Shown piece after piece: positions 1 through 9,265 of a stretch of 64,000 nt of DNA. The position numbers and the translations under genes are program-made. Below the pieces are notes generated by a model. The model searched no databases and had not been told where the DNA came from. It worked only from the letters and a program-made list of their open reading frames with translations. Each line of letters opens with the position of its first letter. Positions within the stretch are counted from its first letter, which is position 1. Origin of the DNA: Portibacter lacus (GTDB lineage Bacteria > Bacteroidota > Bacteroidia > Chitinophagales > Saprospiraceae); assembly GCF_021533215.1 (NCBI RefSeq), contig NZ_JAJNKA010000005.1:310001-374000 (forward strand). Reading direction: 5' to 3'.

Positions 1-148
1 TAATTACCGCATCGACTGTATCGCCAGGCACTCCTCCTTGAAGAAAGTATACAGTTCCTTCCGGATCTCTACCGACACTCATTCCTTTGTCTGCAATTCC
101 CGAAATCTTAATATCTGATGCGGTCTTAGACCTTCTGTTTCTTCCCAT
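1..148 (-). CDS. rlmD: 23S rRNA (uracil-5-)-methyltransferase RlmD, N-terminal part (cut by window edge)
   Basis: The minus strand encodes an open 49-residue N-terminus starting at an ATG at 148 and running off the left edge. It begins MGRNRRSKTA and contains KISGIADKGMSVGRDPEGTV followed by GGVPGDTVDAV. This is the pattern of the N-terminal TRAM RNA-binding domain of RlmD/RumA-type enzymes, which methylate U1939 of 23S rRNA using S-adenosylmethionine. The catalytic methyltransferase domain lies outside the window, so a related TrmA/RumA paralogue cannot be excluded. The start codon follows the stop codon of the upstream OmpA-family gene with no spacing, which suggests co-transcription and translational coupling. 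Confidence 0.72.
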   Translation of the reverse strand, partial: MGRNRRSKTASDIKISGIADKGMSVGRDPEGTVYFLQGGVPGDTVDAVI

Positions 149-2080
149 TTATTCTTTTATTATGAATGTAGTACGACGATTAATTTTTCTACCCTCTTCT
201 GTTTCGTTGCTACTAATAGGTTCTGTTTCGCCGTATCCCACAAAGGTAAGCCGATCTTTCGAAATTCCTTTTTGAATCAAATAATTGTTGACAGCTTTCG
301 CCCTGTTTTCTGATAATTGTTGATTGTCATCGTCATTACCCACATTGTCGGTATGACCTTGGATTTCGATTTGTATGTTAACATTCTCTTCTAATAAATT
401 CGCAAGTTGATCCAGTTCAAAAAAAGATTCCTTTTCTAGTTCGTATGATCCGGTAGCAAATAAAACGTTTTTCAGAATTACGGGTTCTGGATCTTCAGCC
501 TGCTTTTCTTCTATTTTCTTCAAGTAAACATCAATTTCAAAGGCGGTTTCTGCAGTGTTCAAAGCTTCTAATTCGAATCGTTCAGAATAGAAATAATAGT
601 TTTTCTTGTCAATGTTTAAACTGTAATTTTCCCCAAGTGGTAGTACAATCAATAAACTTGCATCTTTTCCTGTATTCAGGGTTTCACGCGTGTTATCATC
701 TGAAGATTGTAGACGCACGATGGCCTCAAGCGGAAGTTTCGTCTCTGCGTCAAAAACTCGAATACTAAGAAACCCGACTGGATTAGATCGAACAGCTTCG
801 GGCAATTCGAAGGTATAAAGATCACTTTGAACTTGATCGAATCTTATTTTTCCGTTTCCTCTGGAGTAGTAAGCTGTTTTTCCATCGAGACTTACGATCA
901 TTGCACCTTCGTGGTCTTCAGTATTGATAGGATATCCAAGATTCTCTGGTTCTGACCATGTACTGTCAGCAAGTAATTCACTTTTGAACAAGTCAAAGCT
1001 TCCCATTCCTGGATGTCCTTCTGATTTGAAATATAAAGTTTTTCCATCAGGGTGAAAAAAGGGCGATTCTTCTCTGTAGGGTGTATTAATCACTGCACTT
1101 AGGTTCTCAGGAATGGTCCATTTCCCATCCTTGTTTTTTCTAGTCCACCACAGATCACTATCTCCTTTTCCTCCCGGCCTCTTGCTGACGAAAATAATTG
1201 TTTTTCCATCTGCGGAGATGTTAGGCTGAGTATCCCAAGACTTGCTATTGATGGCATCAAAATAGACAGGTTTCGACCAAGAGTTTTCATTCTTGAAGGA
1301 AACATAAATATTACAACCTCTTACATTGTTTTGTTGGCTATTCGAGCAATAGGTGAATAAGATCGTTTTTCCATCTGCAGAAATATTATGAGCACCCTCA
1401 TTTTCAAGTGTATTCAGGTTAGGAAGCAACCTTGCTTCTTGCCACATTCCGTTGGTATCTTTCTCTGTATAATAAATATCTTCTTGGCTCTTGGTTATTC
1501 TTGTGAAGAAGAGTCTTCTACCATCTGCTGTTAATGACGGTGAATATTCAGATAATTTAGGTTGATTGATCTCAGCAGGAAGTATTTCAGGAGTGAAAGG
1601 AACTGGGTTTTTTAAGGCTTCTTCCCTAAAGTCAAAATCCCTAATTTTCTTTTCTACCTCTTTTACATATTCTGGTTTAAGGCGGTCGGCGTTATCTAAG
1701 AATTTCCGAAAGTATAGACTCGCTTGCGCATTATCTTTCTGGGCTTCATAGCATAGTGCAAGTGCTTGGAGGACTTTAGGACTATAGGTTGAATCTAAGT
1801 TAAATGCTTTCTCAAAATTATGGATTGCAGCATCATAATCTTTTAGATCATATTGAATGCCGCCGAGTAGCAGATAAGCATCTATAAACTGAGGTTCCTT
1901 AGCAATTGCTGAATTAAGCTTTTTAATAGCTTTTTCTGGCTTTTGATTTTGGACACAGTCTTGTGCCTTATTATAAAGCTTAATTACGCCTTTTGTAGCA
2001 TTATTTTTAGTAATTATCTCTTGACCGGAGAGAAAAATTGACATAAATAAAAAGGAAAACAGAAATACAACTCTTACCAT
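149..2080 (-). CDS. OmpA-family outer-membrane protein with TPR and PD40 (WD40-like) repeats
   Basis: The 643-residue protein starts with a Sec signal peptide (hydrophobic stretch ending near SGQ, residue 20). TPR-like helical repeats follow at roughly 27-145. PD40/TolB-type propeller motifs (PSLTADGRRLFFTR, NISADGKTILFTY, SADGKTIIFVSKR, HPDGKTLYFKS) span about 180-410, and a small beta-sandwich region spans about 435-530. A C-terminal OmpA peptidoglycan-binding domain covers about 540-643, with IQGHTDNVG and ENRAKAV carrying the Asp/Arg expected to hold diaminopimelate. This architecture is common in Bacteroidota and links the outer membrane to the cell wall; the ligand of the propeller is unknown. 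It sits directly upstream of rlmD with no gap and 32 bp downstream of the TPR gene. Confidence 0.88.
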   Translation of the reverse strand: MVRVVFLFSFLFMSIFLSGQEIITKNNATKGVIKLYNKAQDCVQNQKPEKAIKKLNSAIAKEPQFIDAYLLLGGIQYDLKDYDAAIHNFEKAFNLDSTYSPKVLQALALCYEAQKDNAQASLYFRKFLDNADRLKPEYVKEVEKKIRDFDFREEALKNPVPFTPEILPAEINQPKLSEYSPSLTADGRRLFFTRITKSQEDIYYTEKDTNGMWQEARLLPNLNTLENEGAHNISADGKTILFTYCSNSQQNNVRGCNIYVSFKNENSWSKPVYFDAINSKSWDTQPNISADGKTIIFVSKRPGGKGDSDLWWTRKNKDGKWTIPENLSAVINTPYREESPFFHPDGKTLYFKSEGHPGMGSFDLFKSELLADSTWSEPENLGYPINTEDHEGAMIVSLDGKTAYYSRGNGKIRFDQVQSDLYTFELPEAVRSNPVGFLSIRVFDAETKLPLEAIVRLQSSDDNTRETLNTGKDASLLIVLPLGENYSLNIDKKNYYFYSERFELEALNTAETAFEIDVYLKKIEEKQAEDPEPVILKNVLFATGSYELEKESFFELDQLANLLEENVNIQIEIQGHTDNVGNDDDNQQLSENRAKAVNNYLIQKGISKDRLTFVGYGETEPISSNETEEGRKINRRTTFIIKE

Positions 2081-2112
2081 ACTTTTATAAACGACGACAA
2101 CCCTATAAAATG

Positions 2113-3132
2113 TTATATTAATTGGGCAACGAGTTTATCTGCATTTTTGAAACCGAGTTCTTTAGCCATTTTGATATCCTTAATCGAACCATTTTTCCCA
2201 GCCTTTTTCTTAGCAAGTCCACGGTAGAAATATTTCTCGCTTTCAGGAGTTTTATCAAACTTAGAAACGTCCACTAATGAGGCATCGAATGCTTTAATCG
2301 CTTCTTCGTTTTCGCCCATCTCGATTAAGACTCGTCCATATTGATACTGAGCATAGGATTTCCAGTGAATATTCGGATTATCTTTCTCGAACTTTCTGTT
2401 GCTGAATAACTTAAGGTCAAAAGCTGCCTTAGGAAATTGTTTCAGTTTAATGTGGCAATCAGCCTTAAGTCGACGAGCTTTCCAGTAAATATGCTGAAGT
2501 GCTATTGATTTTTTAGTTGCCATATCAAAATCTTCAGCTGCTAAATCATAATCTTCATTAATGATATGAACTTTTCCTCTTCCGTAGTATGCGGCAGGAT
2601 TCGTACCATCTATACCTATGCTTTTGTTATAGTCCCTTAAAGCATCATGATATTTCTTCAACATGAAATTAACCTTTGCACGTCTTTCGTATGCTTGGGC
2701 ATGTCGATCATATTTTTCTATGGCCTTTGTTAGTTGTTCTATGGCTTTTTGCTGTTCACCTTTGGCTTTCACCAGTTTTTTTCCTTTTTGGAAAAATTGA
2801 ACTACGGCTTTATCACTTTCTGGCTCTATATGTGTGTGAGCTAAGACCGTCCCTGTGTCTGTTAACCACCCATCGATGGATCCGGATATTGCAAATTGTG
2901 CACAATAACCGAGGATATCAATTGTGTTTTTAAATGACTTTTGGGTTACTTGTCCCACGAATCGTTTAAGATCCATATAATAACCGTCTTCAAAAAAGAT
3001 CTCTTCTTCTTTGAATAAAATATCATTCTTATGGTAGTTCTCCGTTCTATACGCAAACATCTTAACTACTTTATCGTAGCTTTTCTGGTTGCCAAATTCT
3101 AGTCTACCCTGAATAATAGATTTAATCCACAT
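2113..3132 (-). CDS. Cytoplasmic tetratricopeptide-repeat protein
   Basis: The 339-residue protein has no signal peptide or membrane segment. Residues 1 to about 100 form a domain I do not recognise. From about 105 to 330 there are several TPR units (for example AIEQLTKAIEKYDRHAQAYE, ALRDYNKSIGIDGTNPAAYY and a repeat with NEEAIKAFDAS), which normally build a protein-binding superhelix. The N-terminal half mentions no catalytic motif. The gene ends 32 bp before the OmpA/TPR/PD40 gene on the same strand, so the two may be co-transcribed, but no specific partner can be named. The function is unknown. Confidence 0.75.
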   Translation of the reverse strand: MWIKSIIQGRLEFGNQKSYDKVVKMFAYRTENYHKNDILFKEEEIFFEDGYYMDLKRFVGQVTQKSFKNTIDILGYCAQFAISGSIDGWLTDTGTVLAHTHIEPESDKAVVQFFQKGKKLVKAKGEQQKAIEQLTKAIEKYDRHAQAYERRAKVNFMLKKYHDALRDYNKSIGIDGTNPAAYYGRGKVHIINEDYDLAAEDFDMATKKSIALQHIYWKARRLKADCHIKLKQFPKAAFDLKLFSNRKFEKDNPNIHWKSYAQYQYGRVLIEMGENEEAIKAFDASLVDVSKFDKTPESEKYFYRGLAKKKAGKNGSIKDIKMAKELGFKNADKLVAQLI

Positions 3133-3255
3133 TAATCTAAAAATTTACTTTTTAAGCAATTAACAATGTAAGGTGTTAGTAACAAATGAAAAATCTCAAC
3201 ATGAGGGGAATGTAAAGGTCTTAAAAAAGATTGTAAATCAAAAGTTTATTGGCAA

Positions 3256-4278
3256 TTATGCCCAAACTTTACAACCTTCTGTGCAATTAGTGCATATTTC
3301 GATCTGATCTCGGCCCAATAAAATATCACTTCGGAAGTTTTGGTAGGCTTCACCTTGCCATAATTCTTTAAAGCTTTGTTTTTTCAAATCGCCTAATTTG
3401 AAAGTTGCATCTTTATCGAAACAGCAAGGGACTACGACTCCATCCCATGTAATTACACAAGAATTCCAGAGTTTCCAGCAATGGTTAAGTAATTCATTTT
3501 TCACTACGAATTTGCCGTCTTCGTTTTCACGGTATCGTGCATACTTATCGATCGTAGGAATTAAAGGGTTTCCATTTTCGTAGTCATAGACTTGAGCGGT
3601 TTTTAATTTCACTTCGTCTATTCCTATCTCTTTAGCAAGTTTGTATATTTCTGGAATCTGGTGTTCATTAGGTTTCACAACGAGAAACTGGAAAATGGTG
3701 TGTGGATGTTTCGCACCAAGTTTTTCTTTCCATTTCACAAGATTTCTAGCCCCAGCAAGTACATTTTTCAGGTTTCCTTCTTTTCGGTATTGCTCATAGA
3801 CCTCTTGAGTGGTTCCATCTACTGAAATAATAATTCGATCCAGTCCTGATTCGATTGTTTTCCGACAATTTTCATCATTAAGAAAATGACCGTTAGTAGA
3901 AGTAATGGTGTAGATGCCCTTCTGATTAGCATACTTTACCATGTCTAAGAATTTTGGATTAACGTAGGGTTCACCTTGAAAATAAAAGATGAGGTACATT
4001 AATTCCTTATACATTTCATCTATGGTATCTTTAAAGAAGTCTTCTTTTAGATTACCTGTAGGTCTTGAAAATGCACGCAATCCACTAGGACATTCTGGGC
4101 ATCTCAAGTTGCACGCTGTAGTTGGTTCTACCGAAATAGTGAAAGGCATTCCCCACTGAGTAGCCTTCCTAGTATATTTTGTATAGTAAAAAGAACTTAA
4201 TACTTGTGCGGCATTAAATAATTTTCGAGGAGTTAACTTGGTTAGAAATCTCTTAGTATCCTTTGCGTAAAAACTCAT
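3256..4278 (-). CDS. Radical SAM/SPASM-domain protein
   Basis: The 340-residue protein carries the radical SAM cluster motif CNLRCPEC (Cys56, Cys60, Cys63), which binds a 4Fe-4S cluster and cleaves S-adenosylmethionine. A SPASM-type C-terminal region follows, with cysteines in LNHCWKLWNSC, VVPCCFD and a final CTNCTEGC (residues 329-336), consistent with auxiliary iron-sulfur clusters. Proteins of this layout modify peptides, proteins or cofactors; the substrate here is unknown and no short precursor peptide is seen next to it. The start overlaps the end of the DinB-like gene by 4 bp (ATGA type), so the two are translated together. Confidence is high for the family and low for any specific role. 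Confidence 0.88.
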   Translation of the reverse strand: MSFYAKDTKRFLTKLTPRKLFNAAQVLSSFYYTKYTRKATQWGMPFTISVEPTTACNLRCPECPSGLRAFSRPTGNLKEDFFKDTIDEMYKELMYLIFYFQGEPYVNPKFLDMVKYANQKGIYTITSTNGHFLNDENCRKTIESGLDRIIISVDGTTQEVYEQYRKEGNLKNVLAGARNLVKWKEKLGAKHPHTIFQFLVVKPNEHQIPEIYKLAKEIGIDEVKLKTAQVYDYENGNPLIPTIDKYARYRENEDGKFVVKNELLNHCWKLWNSCVITWDGVVVPCCFDKDATFKLGDLKKQSFKELWQGEAYQNFRSDILLGRDQIEICTNCTEGCKVWA

Positions 4279-4796
4279 ACACCGTAGCGATCTTTTAGAA
4301 TATTGACATGATACTTACAATGACCAGAAATGAAGTAACCAAGCGTTCTTGCGGAAACAGAATATCCACTGGCAACTCCTATTTTATCAAGATCTTGTTT
4401 TCTTAGCATGCTAAATAATATAATATTTGCACTTCTTAAATGATCGAAGCATTGGATAAGTTCACTCAATGTTGTTTCATCTACATTCACTTCCGCCATA
4501 TATTCATCTTGATCGAATCCTGGAAGCTCCTGCGTTTCTCCTCGAGAGATAGCTAACGCTCTGTAGCTGAAAACCATTTCGGTGTCAATGATATGGAGTA
4601 GAACCTGCTTAACAGACCACTTTCCTTCTTGATATTGGTAGTTAGCCTTCTCTAGAGGTATTTTCTTAAATAGATCCAAGGCATATTTCTTCTCATTTCT
4701 CAGAGTAGGAAGAAGGTCTTTGTCTTCTAAAGTGTCTATATATCCTTTATAGAAAACGGGATATTCGTCGTCATTAGGTTTAAAATGGTATTTCAT
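4275..4796 (-). CDS. DinB-like (YfiT/DUF664 type) four-helix protein
   Basis: The 173-residue protein matches the DinB superfamily. It has an N-terminal arm, then the helical segment KWSVKQVLLHIIDTEMVFSY with the first metal-ligand His, and a C-terminal GHCKYHVNILKDRY segment with two more His residues. Together these give the three-histidine metal site typical of the family. Some members are thiol-dependent S-transferases (for example bacillithiol transferases) and others are uncharacterised. It is the first gene of a two-gene unit and overlaps the radical SAM gene by 4 bp. It is divergent from pth, with about 100 bp between them. Confidence 0.82.
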   Translation of the reverse strand: MKYHFKPNDDEYPVFYKGYIDTLEDKDLLPTLRNEKKYALDLFKKIPLEKANYQYQEGKWSVKQVLLHIIDTEMVFSYRALAISRGETQELPGFDQDEYMAEVNVDETTLSELIQCFDHLRSANIILFSMLRKQDLDKIGVASGYSVSARTLGYFISGHCKYHVNILKDRYGV

Positions 4797-4898
4797 ACAA
4801 CGAAGGTAACAACCATGTGATCAATTTCCTAATATCTCCAACCTTGGAACTCTTTGGTTTAATTATTGTGTTACCATCGTTTACAGATTACAGATGAT

Positions 4899-5516
4899 AT
4901 GTTTCAATTTATTAATAATTTCTTTAACCGAAAAAGAGAGCGTAAAAAGCCTGATCCGATGAAATATTTAGTAGTGGGCCTAGGAAATATGGGGCCAGAT
5001 TATGATGGTACGAGACACAATGTTGGCTTTGAAGTAGTGGATTATCTTGCAGAAAAATTTAATGTCCAGTTCAAGAACGATATGTTAGGTGACCTTGCAG
5101 AATTCAAACACAAGGGAAGGACTATTATCCTTTTAAAGCCTTCTACCTATATGAATAGAAGTGGAAAAGCGGTGAATTATTGGTTACAGAAAAAGAAAGT
5201 TAAGAACAGTAATCTATTGATCGTTCTTGATGATTTAAATCTGCCTTTCGGTCGGATTAAGATTAAACCAAAAGGAAAAAATGGTGGTCATAATGGCTTA
5301 AAAGATATCGACCAAATACTAGGTGGCAATCTATATGCAAGGCTAAGAGTAGGTATCGGAAGTGAATTTCATTCAGGACAACAAGTTAATTTTGTGCTAG
5401 GGAAGTGGGATTCAGGTGAGAAAAATCAGCTACCGGAGATTATTGAAAAATCAGCTAATGCTGCATTAAGCTTTACGACTATAGGGATTAATCACACCAT
5501 GAATGAGTACAACTAG
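4899..5516 (+). CDS. pth: Peptidyl-tRNA hydrolase with short basic N-terminal extension
   Basis: Pth cleaves the ester bond of peptidyl-tRNA released from stalled ribosomes. The sequence shows GLGNMGPDYDGTRHNVGFEV with the catalytic His, KPSTYMNRSGKAV, VLDDLNLPFGRIK with the key Asp, and KGKNGGHNGLKDI. The canonical domain begins at an internal Met (ATG at 4959). I start the gene at ATG 4899, which adds a 20-residue basic leader (MFQFINNFFNRKRERKKPDP), because similar basic or amphipathic leaders occur on Pth in other Bacteroidota. The 4959 start cannot be excluded, and an upstream TTG at 4866 is unlikely. The protein would be 205 residues, slightly longer than the usual 185-195. Confidence 0.93.
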   Translation: MFQFINNFFNRKRERKKPDPMKYLVVGLGNMGPDYDGTRHNVGFEVVDYLAEKFNVQFKNDMLGDLAEFKHKGRTIILLKPSTYMNRSGKAVNYWLQKKKVKNSNLLIVLDDLNLPFGRIKIKPKGKNGGHNGLKDIDQILGGNLYARLRVGIGSEFHSGQQVNFVLGKWDSGEKNQLPEIIEKSANAALSFTTIGINHTMNEYN

Positions 5517-5522
5517 GGATGT

Positions 5523-5850
5523 AATGATCTGATAGTATGACCTCCATTCATCCTATCCATGATCATGTTTTACTTTGCAACAACCACATTTTAAAAAAAG
5601 AAGGAGTTACAAATTCGAAGAACCCAAAAAACATTCATAGGCTCAGTGAAGCTGAAACAATGAAGTTTTTCTACTCAGAAGTACAATGATCTGATAGTAT
5701 GACCTTCAGTCATCCTATCAATGATCATGTTTTTACAACGTACCGATCACAAGAAACCAAGGCTATATAGAGTTACGAAATCAAATAACCCATAAAATAT
5801 TAATCGGCTCATTAAAGATGATGCGATGAAGTTTTTAAGCTATTTAAAAG
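5523..5850 (+). repeat. Two-copy imperfect direct repeat, each copy headed by a long hairpin
   Basis: This intergenic stretch (5517-5863) between convergent genes holds two related units of about 162 bp, starting at 5523 and 5685. Each starts AATGATCTGATAGTATGACC and carries further matching blocks (for example GAGTTAC, AACCCA, ATGAAGTTTTT). At each head is an imperfect hairpin, 5524-5566 and 5686-5728. Its arms are ATGATC/GATCAT, GATAG/CTATC and ATGA/TCAT. The stem is identical in both copies while the 7-nt loop differs (CCTCCAT against CCTTCAG). No ORF was recognised. It may act as a bidirectional terminator or be a REP-like mobile element. Confidence 0.7.
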
Positions 5851-5863
5851 TTATCAGACAGAA

Positions 5864-8800
5864 CTAGAAATCCATTCCGAAAGATAGATATAGTCGTGGT
5901 TTCTGAACGATTCTTGTTTCGACTCCCCAGCCATAATCTAATTTAACAAAGTAGCCGAAAAGTGAAGTTCGTGCACCAATACCATATCCGTAGATTAATG
6001 GATCTCTAAAGTATTTTACATTGACAACTACCGTCGGAGGACTCTCCAATGTCAAGGTATTGATGATATTTTCATCACTAAATGGAGTTAATCCATGCCA
6101 TGCCGCACCAGCATCAAAAAATGCTGTCAGTTGAAAATTACGGATCATTTTATACTTAACACGACCTGCACTTAACATGTTAAAAATAGGCAGACGAATT
6201 TCTGAATTAAATAAAGCGAAAGAGGTCCCATTTCTTGAGTTAAACCTGAATCCTCGCAAATTCGCAGCCACAGCGGTATAAGCATAATTGTTCTGCGGAG
6301 TAGGAGTGTCTTGTGCGAAAACAGGCCCCAGCCAACTCTCGACACCGCCTAAATAATAAAGTGTTCTTTCTGATCCGAAATTGGTAGCAGCAGCGAAACG
6401 ATTCGCCCATACACCATATTTTCCGATAGGAATGTAATGTCTAATATCTGTTCCCACTACAGTCATGAAAGCCTTGCTCAGATTGAATTCGATAGGAGGA
6501 CTTAAGTTAATATTCATACTATTCACTCCTTCTACATAAAACTTATATCTCGTTCCATTTTTGATATTGACATCAATATCGAAGGAGTTATCATATATAT
6601 ATTCTAATTTTAAACCTAGTCTTTGCCCAGTGATTTTCGGAGCTTCGAGATTCGCTTGCTCACTCACGAGGTCGAAAAAGTTGTCTGTTCTATAAGTTAA
6701 ACTTGCGCGAACACTTGTGAAAAAATCAAATGGGTAGCGCAGTTGATACATCGCAATAGTGGTATTCTTCTGCGTACTTAGATTAGGATTCGCAAAGAAT
6801 TCAGGACGCTCGGCAATCGCTCGTCTATAGAGCGCATATCTTTTGTCTATCCTTTTCTTTTTATCATCAAAAGTTAGAAAAGCTTCAGATCCATTTAGTG
6901 AAGTGGGAAGTCGAATTCCTCCTTCGAAAGCATAATCTTCAAAGATGTCTTTAACATTTGCCTTTACCAAATAGCCGAACGGCTGGTGCTGATAAGATTC
7001 TTGTCGATCTCCTGCATAGCTATCTAATCCTTCGAATAATACACTATTATCCATTCTGGAAACGACATCATCTATACGGAACCTTAACCTTGCTGCTGTT
7101 GCTCTACTGTTTACAAACTTGACAATGTTATTCTTAGCTTTTTCTTGAATAAGAGGCTTTGTTGCAGTCTGAGGAGAAAAAATATTGAAGTCTAAAGTTG
7201 GTTCTTCAGATTTTGCTTTCTCGTTGAATTCGGTCTGGAAATAATATTCAGGATCTATAAAACGACTACTCTCTATATGGACAACATCAGGCTCGTTATC
7301 ATTAATATTTACATCAACTTTCTTTAATCCTTTAGCAACTCTTTTGAATTCTGTGACAGCTGGATTTTCTACTTTTGAAAAATCAATACTATCTCTAACG
7401 ATTGCATCTTTTCTGCCATATCGTTCTACATATAAGTACTTGCCCTTTTCACCATCATGCTCCGAAATGTTACTAAGCTCATTCGAATTATAATAAGCTT
7501 GTGGCAGAACACCTAGTTCTTCTATCTGTGCAATTTTTCTATTGACGATTCCACTTCCGCCTGATAAGTAGGCTATTTTATTACCAGATAAAGCGATAGG
7601 CTGACGATCATTTTCACCTGGTGTCTTACTAATCCGATAGAGCTTATAATCACTGGAATCAATTGCTAAGAAAAACACATCGAATTTGGCGATAGGAAGA
7701 ATGGTATCTAGTTTTCGGTCTATGATGTAATCATCAGTCCTGTTTGACGAAAAAAGGATTCCTTTCTTACCAAGGAGAGTAGCACTTTTAACATCTAGAT
7801 CATCATAAAAATCATTGATAATCCGAGTAGACTGCCTATTTCTAATGTTGTATAAATAAAGATCGGAGAATCCATCTGTAGTAGCTGAAATAATCATTTC
7901 TTCCTGATTTATATAATCTGCACTATAAACCCTACGGTATTCAGGTGCGAAAAGATCATTAATAACTTCATCTGTTTCTAGATTAATTCTCTTTTGATAG
8001 ACGATGTCTCTTTTCTCATATATGAGAGAAATTTCACTTCCACTTTCAGACCAAGAAACGACAGGATAATCATAATCGGTGATCTCGAAAGGGTTTTTCT
8101 TTCCTACTTTCAGCACTGAAAATTGAGCATCTTCTTGAAAATCATAAACGAACACTCTGTATTTTCCGATTCTATTCTCCACAAAAGATGCATAATTCCC
8201 ATCAGCGCTGATTTTGATATCTGAAATTTCAGAGCGTTTCGCAATCTTTGCTTTTAGAACATCTTCGGCATCTATGGGATTCAATTTAGGATTGAGATCT
8301 TTATATTGCTGTAAATAATATGCATACCAGTCTTCTCTTAATTGTTTAAAAGGAACGCCGATCACATAGATAAACGCCGCTTCCATATTTCGATTAATTC
8401 TAGTAAGATATAACAGATTCGAAATTGAAGATTTACCATAGGTATCTCCTATAAATTTCCAGAATGAATGTCCAGCGAGTTGTGGGTGGTCTTTGCTTAA
8501 GCGTTTGAAATTTTTATATTTTCGCTTTTCACGGGTCAGGTAATGCCTTAGATTATCGTCTGCGGTTTCATCCCACTCAGTTTCTACATATTTACTTATT
8601 CCTTGCCTATACCATTCAGGAACATTAAACATAACGGCATTCTGAACAATTTCTTGAAAAGAATTTCCGTAGAGCATTGAATTAATGAAAACTTCAGCAA
8701 CTCCTTGGCGAATTTGTTTTCTAAGGTTGTTGTGGTTACCATCGAAGTAAACAAATACCTTATTATTAGCCACCTTAGTTCTTCCAGCAACCGTTATAAA

Positions 8801-9127
8801 AGTTTCTTCTAGGCCAATGTTACTCATCTTTAAATCCGTAAGATCTGAGTAAACAATAATCTCAATCTTATCATTCATTCTATGTTCTAGAATTTCCTGG
8901 ATTTCGTTAAAGTCCATTTCGGCTAACTGCAGTGTGGGAACACCTACGAATTTTCCGCGATCGTACCAATAGGTTTTGAAATTCTGAGTTTCATAAACCC
9001 ACCAATATTTAAAATTGTTGTGATACTGAACTCTGTTCTTACCAAAAGTAGTGTTAATGCTCTGCCCAGATAAAATAGGCATGCAGAAACAAGCAAGTAG
9101 TAATATGAGTATCGGTTTTTTAACCAT
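5864..9127 (-). CDS. TolB-like outer-membrane protein: peptidase-MA-like domain, beta-propeller and C-terminal beta-barrel
   Basis: The 1087-residue protein begins with a signal peptide (cleavage near SGQS, residue 22). Residues about 30-290 resemble the gluzincin-like (peptidase MA) domain of a Bacteroidota family often labelled TolB-like. Where an active HExxH would stand there is RQGVAEVFINS, so the zinc site looks lost. Residues about 295-560 contain propeller blades (DIKISADGNYASFVEN, YPVVSWSESGSEISLIY). The C-terminal third (about 700-1087) is rich in alternating beta-strands with aromatic residues and ends YLSFGMDF, the usual C-terminal signature of an outer-membrane barrel. The role is unknown; it is probably an outer-membrane assembly or surface protein. 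It is convergent with pth. Confidence 0.8.
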   Translation of the reverse strand: MVKKPILILLLACFCMPILSGQSINTTFGKNRVQYHNNFKYWWVYETQNFKTYWYDRGKFVGVPTLQLAEMDFNEIQEILEHRMNDKIEIIVYSDLTDLKMSNIGLEETFITVAGRTKVANNKVFVYFDGNHNNLRKQIRQGVAEVFINSMLYGNSFQEIVQNAVMFNVPEWYRQGISKYVETEWDETADDNLRHYLTREKRKYKNFKRLSKDHPQLAGHSFWKFIGDTYGKSSISNLLYLTRINRNMEAAFIYVIGVPFKQLREDWYAYYLQQYKDLNPKLNPIDAEDVLKAKIAKRSEISDIKISADGNYASFVENRIGKYRVFVYDFQEDAQFSVLKVGKKNPFEITDYDYPVVSWSESGSEISLIYEKRDIVYQKRINLETDEVINDLFAPEYRRVYSADYINQEEMIISATTDGFSDLYLYNIRNRQSTRIINDFYDDLDVKSATLLGKKGILFSSNRTDDYIIDRKLDTILPIAKFDVFFLAIDSSDYKLYRISKTPGENDRQPIALSGNKIAYLSGGSGIVNRKIAQIEELGVLPQAYYNSNELSNISEHDGEKGKYLYVERYGRKDAIVRDSIDFSKVENPAVTEFKRVAKGLKKVDVNINDNEPDVVHIESSRFIDPEYYFQTEFNEKAKSEEPTLDFNIFSPQTATKPLIQEKAKNNIVKFVNSRATAARLRFRIDDVVSRMDNSVLFEGLDSYAGDRQESYQHQPFGYLVKANVKDIFEDYAFEGGIRLPTSLNGSEAFLTFDDKKKRIDKRYALYRRAIAERPEFFANPNLSTQKNTTIAMYQLRYPFDFFTSVRASLTYRTDNFFDLVSEQANLEAPKITGQRLGLKLEYIYDNSFDIDVNIKNGTRYKFYVEGVNSMNINLSPPIEFNLSKAFMTVVGTDIRHYIPIGKYGVWANRFAAATNFGSERTLYYLGGVESWLGPVFAQDTPTPQNNYAYTAVAANLRGFRFNSRNGTSFALFNSEIRLPIFNMLSAGRVKYKMIRNFQLTAFFDAGAAWHGLTPFSDENIINTLTLESPPTVVVNVKYFRDPLIYGYGIGARTSLFGYFVKLDYGWGVETRIVQKPRLYLSFGMDF

Positions 9128-9265
9128 TCTATCTACAATTTACAAATAATTAGCTGTTCATAAAGCAACATAAATTAGTTAAAATATGTTTTAATGTTTT
9201 ATTAACAAAATGTGCAATTATTTCACAGTATATTCGCACACTTTTTAAAAAAAAGCAACTTTAAA

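Noticed and set aside
87-275. Plus-strand 62-residue frame at the left edge
   Set aside because: It is antisense to the start of rlmD and the end of the OmpA-family gene, both of which have clear protein motifs.
4866-4898. TTG start for pth giving 11 extra residues
   Set aside because: The ATG at 4899 already provides the basic leader seen on related Pth proteins; the extra residues show no family resemblance.
9212-9265. GTG start for the metallo-beta-lactamase-fold protein
   Set aside because: The added residues are not part of the fold, and the ATG at 9266 gives the usual N-terminus.
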